The notes beneath the pieces were generated by a model, which saw nothing but the letters and a program-made list of their open reading frames with translations, was not told the DNA's origin and ran no database searches. From assembly GCA_963530295.1 (NCBI GenBank), contig CAUSCF010000007.1, positions 8,717-72,716 of the forward strand: a DNA stretch of 64,000 bases. Reading direction: 5' to 3'. Positions 31,707 through 41,812 of this stretch are shown here, piece by piece. The position numbers and the translations under genes were made by a program. The first letter of the stretch is position 1. Every line of letters begins with the position of its first letter. Source of the stretch: JABCPE02 sp963530295. GTDB lineage: Bacteria; Bacteroidota; Bacteroidia; Flavobacteriales; Weeksellaceae.

Positions 31707-34574
31707 TTATTTTTCTATTTTTTTACCTTTAAAGAAGTCAAAGGCAAGAAGTGATGATACGAATATCGTAGAGAATGTTCCCGAAATCACCCCTAATAAC
31801 AGGGCGAACATAAATCCTTTCAAATTCTCTCCTCCAAAAATAAATATCGCCAAGACCACCAAAAGAACTGTCAATGAAGTGTTTATCGTTCTACCCAGCG
31901 TTCCAGATATAGAATCATTAAACAACTGCGCCAGCGTTCTTTCTCTTCCATCTTTTAGGTTTTCTCTGATACGGTCAAAAATAATTACCGTGTCATTTAT
32001 AGAGTACCCAAGAACTGTGAGTATCGCCGCGATGAAATCTTGGTTAATCTCCATATTAAACGGCATCACACTATGGAATAACGAGAACGCTCCTAATATA
32101 ATAGTGGCATCAAACGCCAAACCTATAATCGCCCCAAGTGAAAACTGCCATCTTCTGAATCGAAGCAATATATATGCGAAAATACCTAATAATGAACCTA
32201 ATACAGCCAGAGCTCCGCCCATCTTGATATCATCAGCCACCGTTGGCCCTACCTTTGTAGAGGAAACTATTCCTATTGGGTTTTCAGCTGCTGATTTAAA
32301 CTCTTCAAAAGTCAAATTCGCAGGAAGCTGATTTTTAAGCCCTTGATATAGTTTTTGGTCTATTTCTTGGTCAGCTTTCAGAGATTCATCTCCTATTTTA
32401 TAATCTGTAGTGATTTTCAGCTGTTGGTCATTCCCAAAAGTCTTGATATCAATAGAACTTGACTCTCCTTTTTCATTTTTGAAAACTTGTGAAAGATTGC
32501 CTTTTACAGCTTCTACATCCACAGTTTTATCAAATTTCACCACAAAACTTCTTCCTCCAGTGAAATCAATACCATATTTAAATCCATTCGTTGCAATAGA
32601 CCCTATAGAAACCGCTACCAATACAGCAGAGATGACATACATTACCTTTCTCTTTGCTATAAAATCTACCCAAATATTTCGGAATAAATTCTTAGTCATC
32701 GGTGTCCAAACAGACAATGATTTTCCTTTCTCTAATCTACTGAATATCATCACTCTAGACATCAATACAGAAGTAAAGAAAGTCATTATCAGACCGATAA
32801 GCAATGTCACCGCAAAACCTTGGATAGGTCCCGTTCCGAAAATATAAAGAACTAACGCCGTAAGAATAGAGGTAAGCTGTCCATCGATAATCGCAGATAG
32901 AGCATCATTAAACCCATCATTATAAGCTGTTTTAATATCTTTTCCTGCAAAAAGCTGCTCTCTTGTCCTTTCATAAATGATCACATTGGTATCCACCGCC
33001 ATCGCCATCGTTAGAACTATCCCCGCAATCCCTGGAAGCGTAAGTGTAGCATCCATAGAATCCATGATTCCAAAAAGGAAAAACAGGTTAAACACCATAG
33101 CAATTACAGCATAAACTCCCGCACCTCCATAGTAGAAAATAATATATGCTATGATGATACAGAACGCTGCTGCAAACGACCAAAGCCCTGCCTGAATAGA
33201 CTCCTCCCCTAGAGATGGCCCTACTACATCAGCCTGAACAATCTTCGCGCTAGCAGGAAGTTTTCCTGCACTTAGTACATTTACTAAATCTTTCGCTTCA
33301 TCTTCTGTGAAATTACCACTAATCTGAGAGCTTCCATTAGGAATTGGCTCATTTACATTCGGTGCTGTATAAACTCTATTATCCAAAGTAACAGCTATAG
33401 GTCTTCCTACATTTTTTTCTGTAAGGGATTTCCATTCTTTAGTTCCATTAGCATCCATCTGCATATCCACTACTATCCTTCTCATTTGGTCATAATCCAC
33501 TCTTGCAGACTCCACAGCACCATCAATAGGGGCTTTTTTGCTAGCGTTGCTCTTTATAGCATAAAGTTCCAAATAATCAGGCGCATCCTCTTGTGGTTTG
33601 TATGCCCACATAAAGTCCACATATCTAAGGTTAGATGGTCTAGCTTCTTTTGCGATTTCGCTATTAAGAATTTTATTAACTGCAGCTGTATCAGAAAGTT
33701 TGACAGTCGCCACAGCATTAGATCTTAATTTATCTAAATTGAGAGCTTTAGTAAAGTTAAATCCTTTTTTCACTCCCATAGAATCGCCTTTCACGATAAC
33801 ATTTTTGCTCATTTCCTCCAAATAAGGGAAAACTTCTTGGATTGTTCCCACTTCCCAAAACTGAAGTTTTGCAGAAGTCTGGAGCATTTGTTTCACTCTA
33901 TCTATATCTTTGATACCAGGCATTTCTACCAAGATTCTTCCTGTCCCTGGCACCTGCTGTACATTTGGCTGGGTAACTCCCATCTTATCGATACGAGTTC
34001 TGATAACCTCATAGGCAGCTCCTATACTCGCTTCTATTTTCTTAGTGATGATTTTTTTAACTTCTTCATCAGGAGTATTAAATTTTATCTCACTGCTCAG
34101 ATTTTGTGTCCCGAATACCTCTGGGCTGGCAAGTTTTAGGTTTGCTCCCTTTTCTTTATTAACAATATCAAACTGAACAAAGAAATTCTGAATATACGAA
34201 TTGGTAGAGTTTTCCTGTGCTTTATCTGTTCTATCCAAAGCCTCCACAAAAACAGCATTTGTAGAATAGTCAGCCAGATTGGTCACCAAATCTCTTTGGT
34301 TAATTTCCAAAAGGACATTGATACCTCCTTTTAGGTCAAGTCCCAGCTTCATCTCACGCTCCTTGGCATTGGTGTAGTATAGCTTCGTAAAGCCAAGATT
34401 CAGAGTATCTTTAGAAAGCTTGTCTAATTCTTTCTGATATTTTTCTTCATTATTTCCTGCTAATGCCTTCGCTTCGCTTTCTATTTTATTGGCATACCAA
34501 GTCGGCAGAAGCTCTGTGATACAGATAAGCCCAAGGGCAACAGCAATGATAGTAATAAGACCTTTTCCTTGCAT
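31707..34574 (-). CDS. secDF: protein translocase SecDF fusion
   Basis: A 955-residue inner-membrane protein. SecD and SecF are fused, as in most Bacteroidetes. It uses the proton gradient to pull exported proteins through SecYEG. The SecD part has the conserved GLDLKGGINVLLEI near the start, a large periplasmic P1 domain, and PGIAGIVLTMAMAVDTNVI in a membrane helix (the D is essential). The SecF part begins around GIDFTGGRSFVVKF, with ILTVLGYSINDTVIIFDRIR. About 12 membrane helices. Single gene with its own terminator. Confidence 0.96.
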   Translation of the reverse strand: MQGKGLITIIAVALGLICITELLPTWYANKIESEAKALAGNNEEKYQKELDKLSKDTLNLGFTKLYYTNAKEREMKLGLDLKGGINVLLEINQRDLVTNLADYSTNAVFVEALDRTDKAQENSTNSYIQNFFVQFDIVNKEKGANLKLASPEVFGTQNLSSEIKFNTPDEEVKKIITKKIEASIGAAYEVIRTRIDKMGVTQPNVQQVPGTGRILVEMPGIKDIDRVKQMLQTSAKLQFWEVGTIQEVFPYLEEMSKNVIVKGDSMGVKKGFNFTKALNLDKLRSNAVATVKLSDTAAVNKILNSEIAKEARPSNLRYVDFMWAYKPQEDAPDYLELYAIKSNASKKAPIDGAVESARVDYDQMRRIVVDMQMDANGTKEWKSLTEKNVGRPIAVTLDNRVYTAPNVNEPIPNGSSQISGNFTEDEAKDLVNVLSAGKLPASAKIVQADVVGPSLGEESIQAGLWSFAAAFCIIIAYIIFYYGGAGVYAVIAMVFNLFFLFGIMDSMDATLTLPGIAGIVLTMAMAVDTNVIIYERTREQLFAGKDIKTAYNDGFNDALSAIIDGQLTSILTALVLYIFGTGPIQGFAVTLLIGLIMTFFTSVLMSRVMIFSRLEKGKSLSVWTPMTKNLFRNIWVDFIAKRKVMYVISAVLVAVSIGSIATNGFKYGIDFTGGRSFVVKFDKTVDVEAVKGNLSQVFKNEKGESSSIDIKTFGNDQQLKITTDYKIGDESLKADQEIDQKLYQGLKNQLPANLTFEEFKSAAENPIGIVSSTKVGPTVADDIKMGGALAVLGSLLGIFAYILLRFRRWQFSLGAIIGLAFDATIILGAFSLFHSVMPFNMEINQDFIAAILTVLGYSINDTVIIFDRIRENLKDGRERTLAQLFNDSISGTLGRTINTSLTVLLVVLAIFIFGGENLKGFMFALLLGVISGTFSTIFVSSLLAFDFFKGKKIEK

Positions 34575-34602
34575 TATGAATTATAATTTTTATTTAAGTC
34601 TG

Positions 34603-34610
34603 CAAATATA
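34603..34610 (-). promoter_or_regulatory. -7 box before secDF
   Basis: TATATTTG on the minus strand, 28 nt before the ATG. Matches TAnnTTTG; the upstream box is weak. Confidence 0.4.
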
Positions 34611-34677
34611 ATCAAATTCACTGAAAATTTTATACTTAGAATAAATAAGATAAAATTTTTATCCTCTAAACTTGATA

Positions 34678-34708
34678 AAAAAAGAGACACATATAGTATC
34701 TCTTTTTT
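34678..34708 (-). terminator. terminator after the 17-residue-repeat protein gene
   Basis: AAAAAAGAGA at 34678-34687 pairs with TCTCTTTTTT at 34699-34708. Confidence 0.75.
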
Positions 34709-34731
34709 ATAAAATATGAAATTTTAAAAAA

Positions 34732-37059
34732 TTATTGTCCTAAATAGACTACTTCTATTCTATTTCTTGGAGCCCAAGTAGGATGGAATCTTAACTTTCC
34801 TCTATTAGCATTTACTCTAAAGCTAACTCTATCTCCTGCTGTAAGACCTATTATATTAGAATAGTGCTGGTTAAAATAATCTCCTGCTGATACATAACTA
34901 TATGTCTCATCTGCATCTATCCATGGTGCACCATTCAAGAGCATTATAAAGTATAAGTTTCTAGTACCTGTTTCCCATGCATTCTGAAGGAAAGAATGGA
35001 ATAACACTAAGTACTTACCTGTTTTAGGAGCTATAAAATCATTGATTCCAGGTATTGGTTGAGTTGTGGCTGGTTGCAAGTCATAATTAACTGTTGTACG
35101 AGCATATTGTCTTGTAAAGTCAGCAATTGGAGGTGCTGGCTCTTTCCATGTTCCTACTCCATTAGCATCACTAGTAAGAACTTTACCTGCTCCTTGATTG
35201 GTATCTTGTATCTTGATAGCGTTTGGTCCATTAGTTACGATATGAACTTTAGAATCTGGTTTATATGTACCAATCCCCACATTAGGACTAAAACTATGTC
35301 CATTCTGATGTCCTAAGATAATGGTATTATCATTTGAATTAGCAGTTGTAAGTGCACCAGAACCTATTCCATTTCCTATTGCTATCACATTATCTAGTTC
35401 TCCTGTAGATATAGATTGGAAACTAGCACTACCTATATGGATATTATTATGTCCTTTTACCCATCCACCAGATCCATTACCAAGAGCGATGTTATTATTT
35501 CCTACTGTATTATTTTGTAATGCATTTAAACCTTGAGCATTATTATGTTGCCCTGTAGTATTGCTTGTTAATGTACTTGTCCCTAATGCAATATTATATG
35601 CCCCTGAAGTATTTGCTCCTAAAGCTTCATTTCCAACAGCCACATTATAATTTCCGCCATTATTAGATACCAAAGAAAGGTTTCCTATAGCTACATTCGC
35701 CATCCCTGCAGCATTATTCGTTAATGTAGCGTTTCCTATACCTACATTATAGTTTCCTGTAGTATTTTTAGTAAGCGCATTAGTTCCTAGTCCCACATTA
35801 TGACTTCCTATAGTGTTATTAGAAAGAGCAGAATGTCCCAATCCTACATTACTCATCCCTACTGTATTTTTGCTAAGAGCATACAACCCAAGCCCCACAT
35901 TATGATTTCCCGCAGTATTGAAACGAAGAGCATCAAACCCAAGCCCCACATTGTAACTTCCTGAAATATTATTCTGTAATGCTTGAGAACCTATACCTAT
36001 GTTACTATCTCCCACTGTATTTGTCATCAATGATTTTTGACCAATACCAATATTAAAATTCCCTCCAATATTAGATGTAAGAGAAGTAGTTCCTAATGCG
36101 ATATTATTTTCTCCTGTGGTATTTGCTTTCAAAGCTTCTGTTCCAAAAGCCATGTTATTATTACCACTAGTATTGCTATATAATGCAAAATGTCCTAATG
36201 CCATATTACGATGCCCCACTGTATTACTATATAATGCACCAAATCCATTAGCCACATTACTCGATCCTGTTGTATTATTATAGAGTGTATTGTAACCAAT
36301 TGCTGTGTTATTAGCTCCTGTTGTATTTCTAAAAAGAGCATCTGTACCAACAGCCACATTTCCGATACCAGAAACAGTATGATACAAAGAATTTTCCCCA
36401 ACGGCCACATTATACATACCTCCTGTATTAGAATACAATGTATTAGCACCTATACCTACATTCCCTTTTCCATCAGCATTAGAACTTAAAGATTTTATAC
36501 CCAATGCCACATTATTAACTCCTGTAGTATTAGAACGCAAAGCATCTAGCCCTACAGCTATGTTGTGAGAACCACTTGTATTGGAAAATAGAGCATCTTT
36601 CCCTATACCTATATTATGCGGGCCAGTCCCTACTCCACTACCATTTCCACCTACACCAGCATCTTGTGTGATATGGCTATTTGTTCCCACTAATCTAAGG
36701 TCTTGTTCCTGCATAACTCCCTCTGCTATTTTCACCCATTTATTAGTTGCAGTGCTGTAATAATAAAAACCTTTAGAAGTTACATCAGTTGTAGTAGATG
36801 TAGTAGCTCCTGAAAAGTCAGATACATACACCAATGTAGATTCTTTCAAATTAGCAGCAGCGATTGAATTCAATCTCGCTTTGCTTAATCTAGGAACAAG
36901 CATTCCCTCATTAGTAGTTGCTCCTACTGCTGAATTTGCAGCATTTGGTCTTATGTCTAAAGTCGCTTCGGGATTATTTGTATTTATCCCTACTTTTCCT
37001 ATTTGGGAATATACTAACCCCATAGTCAGCACCCCTAATAAAATAAAGTTTTTTTTCAT
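34732..37059 (-). CDS. secreted protein with 22 repeats of 17 residues
   Basis: A 775-residue protein. It has a signal peptide (FILLGVLTMGLVYSQ), a short conserved leader (IGKVGINTNNPEATLDI, frequent at the start of Bacteroidetes surface and tail-fibre-like proteins) and about 22 tandem repeats of 17 residues between roughly 155 and 530. The repeat pattern is NTxGxxNxAxGxxALxx, a YadA-head-like beta-roll arrangement. A C-terminal jelly-roll-like domain follows (ADFTRQYARTTVNY onward, ending RNRIEVVYLGQ). No type IX sorting domain is visible. Probably a fibrous cell-surface or adhesion protein; function is inferred from the repeats. Confidence 0.85.
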   Translation of the reverse strand: MKKNFILLGVLTMGLVYSQIGKVGINTNNPEATLDIRPNAANSAVGATTNEGMLVPRLSKARLNSIAAANLKESTLVYVSDFSGATTSTTTDVTSKGFYYYSTATNKWVKIAEGVMQEQDLRLVGTNSHITQDAGVGGNGSGVGTGPHNIGIGKDALFSNTSGSHNIAVGLDALRSNTTGVNNVALGIKSLSSNADGKGNVGIGANTLYSNTGGMYNVAVGENSLYHTVSGIGNVAVGTDALFRNTTGANNTAIGYNTLYNNTTGSSNVANGFGALYSNTVGHRNMALGHFALYSNTSGNNNMAFGTEALKANTTGENNIALGTTSLTSNIGGNFNIGIGQKSLMTNTVGDSNIGIGSQALQNNISGSYNVGLGFDALRFNTAGNHNVGLGLYALSKNTVGMSNVGLGHSALSNNTIGSHNVGLGTNALTKNTTGNYNVGIGNATLTNNAAGMANVAIGNLSLVSNNGGNYNVAVGNEALGANTSGAYNIALGTSTLTSNTTGQHNNAQGLNALQNNTVGNNNIALGNGSGGWVKGHNNIHIGSASFQSISTGELDNVIAIGNGIGSGALTTANSNDNTIILGHQNGHSFSPNVGIGTYKPDSKVHIVTNGPNAIKIQDTNQGAGKVLTSDANGVGTWKEPAPPIADFTRQYARTTVNYDLQPATTQPIPGINDFIAPKTGKYLVLFHSFLQNAWETGTRNLYFIMLLNGAPWIDADETYSYVSAGDYFNQHYSNIIGLTAGDRVSFRVNANRGKLRFHPTWAPRNRIEVVYLGQ

Positions 37060-37168
37060 ATATTTATTTTTTTAATATGTTCTTCTTTTAATCAACAAAC
37101 TTATATTTATTTACTTAAATCTATAAATTCACTGAAAATGTAGTATTTAAGTTTTTAAATTTAAAATG

Positions 37169-37176
37169 CAAAGATA
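37169..37176 (-). promoter_or_regulatory. -7 box before the repeat-protein gene
   Basis: TATCTTTG on the minus strand, about 110 nt before the ATG; an exact consensus match, with a long leader. Confidence 0.42.
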
Positions 37177-37200
37177 ATATTTTTTTATTATCCTAACAAC

Positions 37201-37234
37201 AAAAAAGAACCCTTATTTTTAAGAGTTCTTTTTT
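37201..37234 (-). terminator. terminator after the subtilase gene
   Basis: AAAAAAGAAC at 37201-37210 pairs with GTTCTTTTTT at 37225-37234, with further pairing inside the loop. Confidence 0.8.
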
Positions 37235-37238
37235 TAAT

Positions 37239-39359
37239 TTATTGCTTTCTGATTTTCTTACTCAGTTTATGATTTGCAGAAGATGCCGTTAGGACATATA
37301 TTCCTGCTGGTAATCCAGAGAAATCAACATCATAAGTCTGCACGCTACTAGGAGCTATACTTCTGATGAGTCTTCCTGACATATCAAAAATCTTGATATT
37401 ATTAATATTTTCTACAAATTTCACATTCACCTTATTATTCCCATCCGCCAATAATGTAGGAGAAGCCTCTGCTGGTATCACCTCTGGAGTTGGAATCTCG
37501 GTATAACCCGTTACTATCATAGAGTAAACTTGCTTTTCTGTATTTGCTCCATCATTATTCACCAAAGTTCCTTTATTAGACACTTCTATTTTATAAATTC
37601 CTGCTGCTGGCTGGTCTATAAGAACCTGCTCCACATTGTCCACCGTATTATCTCCTTTTATCGCTGGGTTACGCGGAGCAGTTACATCTAGTTTCCATGG
37701 ATAATAAACTTCATTGGTCTGAACATTAGTTACTCTTAGGTCTAAATCATTCACCAACTTAGATGTTCTATCATTATAAGCTTCACTATATGTGTTATAG
37801 TTAGAATTCTTATTAGATGGATCTGTCCAAACAATAGTTGCTTTAAGTGATTGTGAACCATCTGTTTTCACCAAAAATTCATTCTTTTTAGCGTTTTTGA
37901 GTTCTTTATCTTCAAAGATAACTTTATTTTGTTTTTTCTGAACCAATAGTTCTGCTCCTTTCTTAGCATCCACAAATCCCCATCCATACCAAACATCTGG
38001 CCCTACATTTCCTGCCTCCTGTGCTGTATGGATAAGAAGGTTTTTAGTTGACGCTGCATTGAGCTTTTGCCCCGCAAAAAGCGACTGATAAATCTGGCTC
38101 CAAAGCCCTAAAATCCCTGTAACCTGTGGAGCAGAATAAGATGTACCATTTCCCATTTGATAACTATTTGACCCTGCAGCAGATGTAGAAGGTGATACCA
38201 CACTACTTCCTACTCCTGCAATATCTGGCTTGATAGCTCCATCATCACGAGGTCCAGCACTACTATAATCAGCCTTAACCACATCAGAAACTTGTATATA
38301 CCTACCATTATTGATAGTTATTTTTTCTGTTGCTCCCACTGTAATTATATTTTTAGCAACAGCTCCTGTTGGGATACAATCATACTCAGCTGCACAATTA
38401 TCCTGAGGAAGAGCATCTGCAGATGAAAACTGCCCCCAAGTTCCATCAGATTTTCTATAATAAGCAGGATACCTTGGAGTTGATGTAGGCCCATCTCCAT
38501 AGGAATTTCCTGCAGATTTCACCACCACCATATAAGGATTATTATATACTATATCATCCAGCTCTTTATCTCTGTTATAATATGTTCCATTTAAATCATA
38601 TGAACGACCATTTGATGAATCATACGAGCCATTCCAATACCAGCCCCCTCCCCTAGAACCATTATTCAAATTCCATCCTATAACATTACCATAAGAGTGG
38701 TTAGATAGAGCAGGTTTGCTATCTCTTATTTTAGTTGAAATATCTTTTTCTTCTGTCTCCCCATCAAGAGTGGAATTCCCAAAATAATAACTATCAAAGG
38801 TTGCTTTCGGCATCATTCCTTTCGTATTCCCTACAAAGACTCCTGCTCTTGTTGATACATCTTTTCCCTCACTACCTATCATCCCTGTTACTCCCGTCGC
38901 ATGGCTATCATAAGGTACTGTATCAGCCTCTTTATTGGTTATTCTCGCACTGCTTCCAAAATCTGTATGCTCTGCATAAACACGACCACCATCAAAAACA
39001 GACACTTTAATCCCTTCTCCATTAAAACTTCCTGTAAGTCCATCTATAGTCCCTTCTTGGATAGCATCTACATTAGAGTTTTTAATTTGGTCTGTGTCAT
39101 AAGATTTTAGAAAATATGGAATTCCCCCAAAGAAGAAAGAAATAGTTTCCCTTTCTTTCTTTAGGTCTTTTTTAATATCACTTTCTGATTTTGGATTTTC
39201 AGTAGAATTATTTCTATAAACCTCCTTCTGAGCGTAGAATTCAAATTGTTTGAACAATTGCTTTCTCCTCTCATCCATTTCCTTTTTCAGTTTGTCATTA
39301 CCCTGCTGAGCATTTAGCAAACTCCCCAAGAGTAAAGCAACTAGTACATTTCTTCTCAT
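37239..39359 (-). CDS. type IX-secreted S8 (subtilisin-like) serine peptidase
   Basis: A 706-residue protein from ATG at 39359 (MRRNVLVALLLGSLLNAQ, signal peptide). The catalytic triad lies in VSVFDGGRVYAEHTDFG (D near 122), DSHATGVTGMIG (H near 155) and GNGTSYSAPQVTGILG (S near 395). A beta-sandwich (about 500-620) follows. The last 75 residues are a type IX secretion sorting domain (NINNIKIFDMSGRLIRSI, then GLPAGIYVLT and a basic tail). It should be exported and cell-surface-anchored or released, with a nutritional or virulence role. Substrate unknown. Confidence 0.94.
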   Translation of the reverse strand: MRRNVLVALLLGSLLNAQQGNDKLKKEMDERRKQLFKQFEFYAQKEVYRNNSTENPKSESDIKKDLKKERETISFFFGGIPYFLKSYDTDQIKNSNVDAIQEGTIDGLTGSFNGEGIKVSVFDGGRVYAEHTDFGSSARITNKEADTVPYDSHATGVTGMIGSEGKDVSTRAGVFVGNTKGMMPKATFDSYYFGNSTLDGETEEKDISTKIRDSKPALSNHSYGNVIGWNLNNGSRGGGWYWNGSYDSSNGRSYDLNGTYYNRDKELDDIVYNNPYMVVVKSAGNSYGDGPTSTPRYPAYYRKSDGTWGQFSSADALPQDNCAAEYDCIPTGAVAKNIITVGATEKITINNGRYIQVSDVVKADYSSAGPRDDGAIKPDIAGVGSSVVSPSTSAAGSNSYQMGNGTSYSAPQVTGILGLWSQIYQSLFAGQKLNAASTKNLLIHTAQEAGNVGPDVWYGWGFVDAKKGAELLVQKKQNKVIFEDKELKNAKKNEFLVKTDGSQSLKATIVWTDPSNKNSNYNTYSEAYNDRTSKLVNDLDLRVTNVQTNEVYYPWKLDVTAPRNPAIKGDNTVDNVEQVLIDQPAAGIYKIEVSNKGTLVNNDGANTEKQVYSMIVTGYTEIPTPEVIPAEASPTLLADGNNKVNVKFVENINNIKIFDMSGRLIRSIAPSSVQTYDVDFSGLPAGIYVLTASSANHKLSKKIRKQ

Positions 39360-39430
39360 AATATACAAATTTTAAAGTTTTCTATTATTGGGTGTAAAAT
39401 TACAAAAATTATTGATTTCACACTATTTTT

Positions 39431-40456
39431 TTATTTTATTTTATTTTTATTCAACCATTCATGATATGCTTTTGCATTTTTCGCATGCTCTATATCAGAA
39501 TCTGTGAATTTATGATAACCCAACTTTTCAGGGTCTGCACACATGAAGATATAATTATTTTTTTCGGCATTCAACACATTATCCACCGCTGCTTTATTTA
39601 CCATACAGATAGGCCCTGGCGGAATTCCTGCATTTGCATAGGTGTTATATGGCGATGGGTGTTTTAGGTCTTTGTTATAAATTCTCTTTATTTGTTTAGT
39701 AAAATTATGTTCTTTGTTAATCGCATAAATCACTGTAGGGTCAGACTGTAGTTTCATTCCCTTTTCATAGCGGTTTAGATAAAGCCCTGCTATAATTTTT
39801 TGCTCATCTTCTTTCCCTCCCGATTCTTTCTGAACAATGGAAGCAAGCGCATAGATTTGCTCTCTTGTCAGCCCTAGTTTCTGCTCTTTGGCTTTTCTCT
39901 CCTCTGTCCAAAATTCATTATAGTCTTTTTCAAATTTTTTGAAAAACTCCTCTGGTGTCACCGTCCAATAAAACTGATAAGTATCCGAAAAGAAATAAAT
40001 TTTCAAATCTTCTGCCGAGGTCAATCCTTTTTCCTGAGCGATTCTATCAAACACAGTCACGAAGCCCAAAGAATCCTCCTGCGTTTTCCTCGCCACACGC
40101 CCTATCATTTGATAAACATCATCAAAATCCTTTATTCTAAAAGTATCCTCCGTCTGCAGCCCTGCTTTCAGCATATTGACCAGCTTCGTATTATCATCAC
40201 CTTCCTTTACTCTATATCTTCCCACTCTGAGAAATTTTCCCAAATGCTTAGATTCAGCCACATCTCGGAAAGCCTCCATATCAGCTATATATGGTTTTAG
40301 ACTATCCAAAACTTGGTCTAAACTCGCATCCTTCGGCACCAGAAAATATCCAGATTTTTTGACATTATTTCCTTTATATTTTTTATACAAAGTATAACCA
40401 AAAAATCCTCCACCAATCAGGAGCAATCCTAAAAAAACTATAATTACCTTTTTCAT
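39431..40456 (-). CDS. mltG: endolytic transglycosylase MltG
   Basis: A 341-residue inner-membrane protein (YceG family) that cuts nascent glycan strands. An N-terminal anchor (VIIVFLGLLLIGGGFFGYTL) is followed by a LysM-like region and the catalytic domain with IVQKESGGKEDEQKIIAGLY near 210, where the glutamate is catalytic, and YNTYANAGIPPGPICMV near 275. Length is normal. It precedes dapF by 3 bp and is probably in its operon. Confidence 0.95.
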   Translation of the reverse strand: MKKVIIVFLGLLLIGGGFFGYTLYKKYKGNNVKKSGYFLVPKDASLDQVLDSLKPYIADMEAFRDVAESKHLGKFLRVGRYRVKEGDDNTKLVNMLKAGLQTEDTFRIKDFDDVYQMIGRVARKTQEDSLGFVTVFDRIAQEKGLTSAEDLKIYFFSDTYQFYWTVTPEEFFKKFEKDYNEFWTEERKAKEQKLGLTREQIYALASIVQKESGGKEDEQKIIAGLYLNRYEKGMKLQSDPTVIYAINKEHNFTKQIKRIYNKDLKHPSPYNTYANAGIPPGPICMVNKAAVDNVLNAEKNNYIFMCADPEKLGYHKFTDSDIEHAKNAKAYHEWLNKNKIK

Positions 40457-40459
40457 TTC

Positions 40460-41233
40460 TTAATCTAATTTGAAAACTCCCTCAAAAACATATTCCGCAG
40501 GGCCTTCCAGCCAAATATTTCTAAATCCCGCCTCGTGCTTTTCTGCATACACTTTCAGATTTCCACCAAGTGTTTTTACAGAAACCTCTCCTCCACCAAA
40601 TTCATTCATAAATGTAAGACAGCTCGCCGTAACTCCCGTTCCACAGCTGTATGTTTCATCCTCCACGCCCCTTTCGTAAGTTCTTACAAACACCTCGTTG
40701 TCAGATATTTTAGAAACAAAATTCACATTTATCCCTTCTTTTTTATAAGGCTCAGAATTTCTGATTTCGTATCCATTTTTATAAACATCCAGATTTTGCA
40801 CATCTTCCACATATCTTACAAAATGCGGAGAACCTGTATTCAACTGATAATCAGCATCTATTTTAATGATTTCTGGAACATCTATCATTTTTAGCTTTAC
40901 CACATTTCCATTGATTTCAGCCTCGTGAAGTCCATCTATGGCATTAAATTTAGCTTTATTTTCAAAAACATTCAAAAAATGCGCAAAAGCCACAATACAG
41001 CGCCCTCCATTGCCGCACATTGTGCTTTCGTTCCCATCCGAATTATAATAAACCATCTGAAAATCAAGGCTTTCGTGATTTTCCAATAAAATCAAGCCAT
41101 CGGCACCAATTCCGAAACGACGGTCGCACATTTTTTTCACTAAATCTACATCATTTTTAGGAAAAGACTGATTTCTATTATCTATCATAATGAAGTCATT
41201 TCCAGTCCCTTGATATTTATAAAATTTAATCAT
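40460..41233 (-). CDS. dapF: diaminopimelate epimerase
   Basis: A 257-residue enzyme converting LL- to meso-diaminopimelate, for lysine and peptidoglycan. The two catalytic cysteines are in ESTMCGNGGRCI near 74 and EDETYSCGTGVTAS near 193. The N-terminal GTGNDFIMID is conserved. Its start overlaps the end of the Crp-family gene by 8 bp, which indicates translational coupling. Confidence 0.96.
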   Translation of the reverse strand: MIKFYKYQGTGNDFIMIDNRNQSFPKNDVDLVKKMCDRRFGIGADGLILLENHESLDFQMVYYNSDGNESTMCGNGGRCIVAFAHFLNVFENKAKFNAIDGLHEAEINGNVVKLKMIDVPEIIKIDADYQLNTGSPHFVRYVEDVQNLDVYKNGYEIRNSEPYKKEGINVNFVSKISDNEVFVRTYERGVEDETYSCGTGVTASCLTFMNEFGGGEVSVKTLGGNLKVYAEKHEAGFRNIWLEGPAEYVFEGVFKLD

Positions 41234-41810
41234 TTTTTCTCTCTTTATTTGCGATTTCTTTTCTCACTCGGCTCAGACTTTCTGGTGTAATTCCTAAAAA
41301 CGAAGCCACCATCCACTGCGGAACTCTCCTGAAAACATTAGGATAAACCTTGATAAAGTCCAAATACCGCTCCTCTGCATTCGCCCCAAGCAGAAGATTT
41401 ACTCTTTTTTGTAATTGTCTGGCGTGATTATGTAGAAGCAAAATCTGTTTCGCACCTGTTTCAGGGTTATTTTGGCTCATATATTCATAAAAATCAGAGC
41501 TTAAAGATATGATTTCGCTATCCTCTATCGCATCGATAAAATAATCTGAACTTTCACCAAAAAACAGACTACTCCTGTCTGCAATTAGATGATTTTCAGG
41601 CGCAAACTGGATAATATGTTCCTTACCCGCCTTACTAATAGAATATAAACGAAGAAGCCCCTTCTCCACAAAAAAAGTATTTCTACACACCTCCCCTTCT
41701 CTCAGCAGAAACTGTCCTTTTTCCACTTTGAGAGATTTTATGTATTTCTTATATCCCTCAATAAATGAAGGCGAAACACCTAGTGTATTTAGAAGATACT
41801 CATCAAACAT
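41226..41810 (-). CDS. Crp/Fnr-family transcriptional regulator
   Basis: A 194-residue regulator. A cNMP-binding-like beta-barrel (about 20-110) is followed by a dimer helix and a short C-terminal HTH (QWMVASFLGITPESLSRVRK). The glycines and arginine that bind cAMP in classical Crp are not clearly conserved, so the ligand is unknown. It overlaps dapF and lies 2 bp after the thioredoxin-fold gene, making a four-gene run with mltG. Confidence 0.9.
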   Translation of the reverse strand: MFDEYLLNTLGVSPSFIEGYKKYIKSLKVEKGQFLLREGEVCRNTFFVEKGLLRLYSISKAGKEHIIQFAPENHLIADRSSLFFGESSDYFIDAIEDSEIISLSSDFYEYMSQNNPETGAKQILLLHNHARQLQKRVNLLLGANAEERYLDFIKVYPNVFRRVPQWMVASFLGITPESLSRVRKEIANKERKND

Positions 41811-41812
41811 TT

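Noticed and set aside
31707..34574. SecD-SecF fusion as a novelty
   Set aside because: Fusion is normal in Bacteroidetes.
34732..36700. Regular 51-bp DNA periodicity as a CRISPR array
   Set aside because: The repeats are coding, in frame, diverged at silent sites and have no spacer structure.
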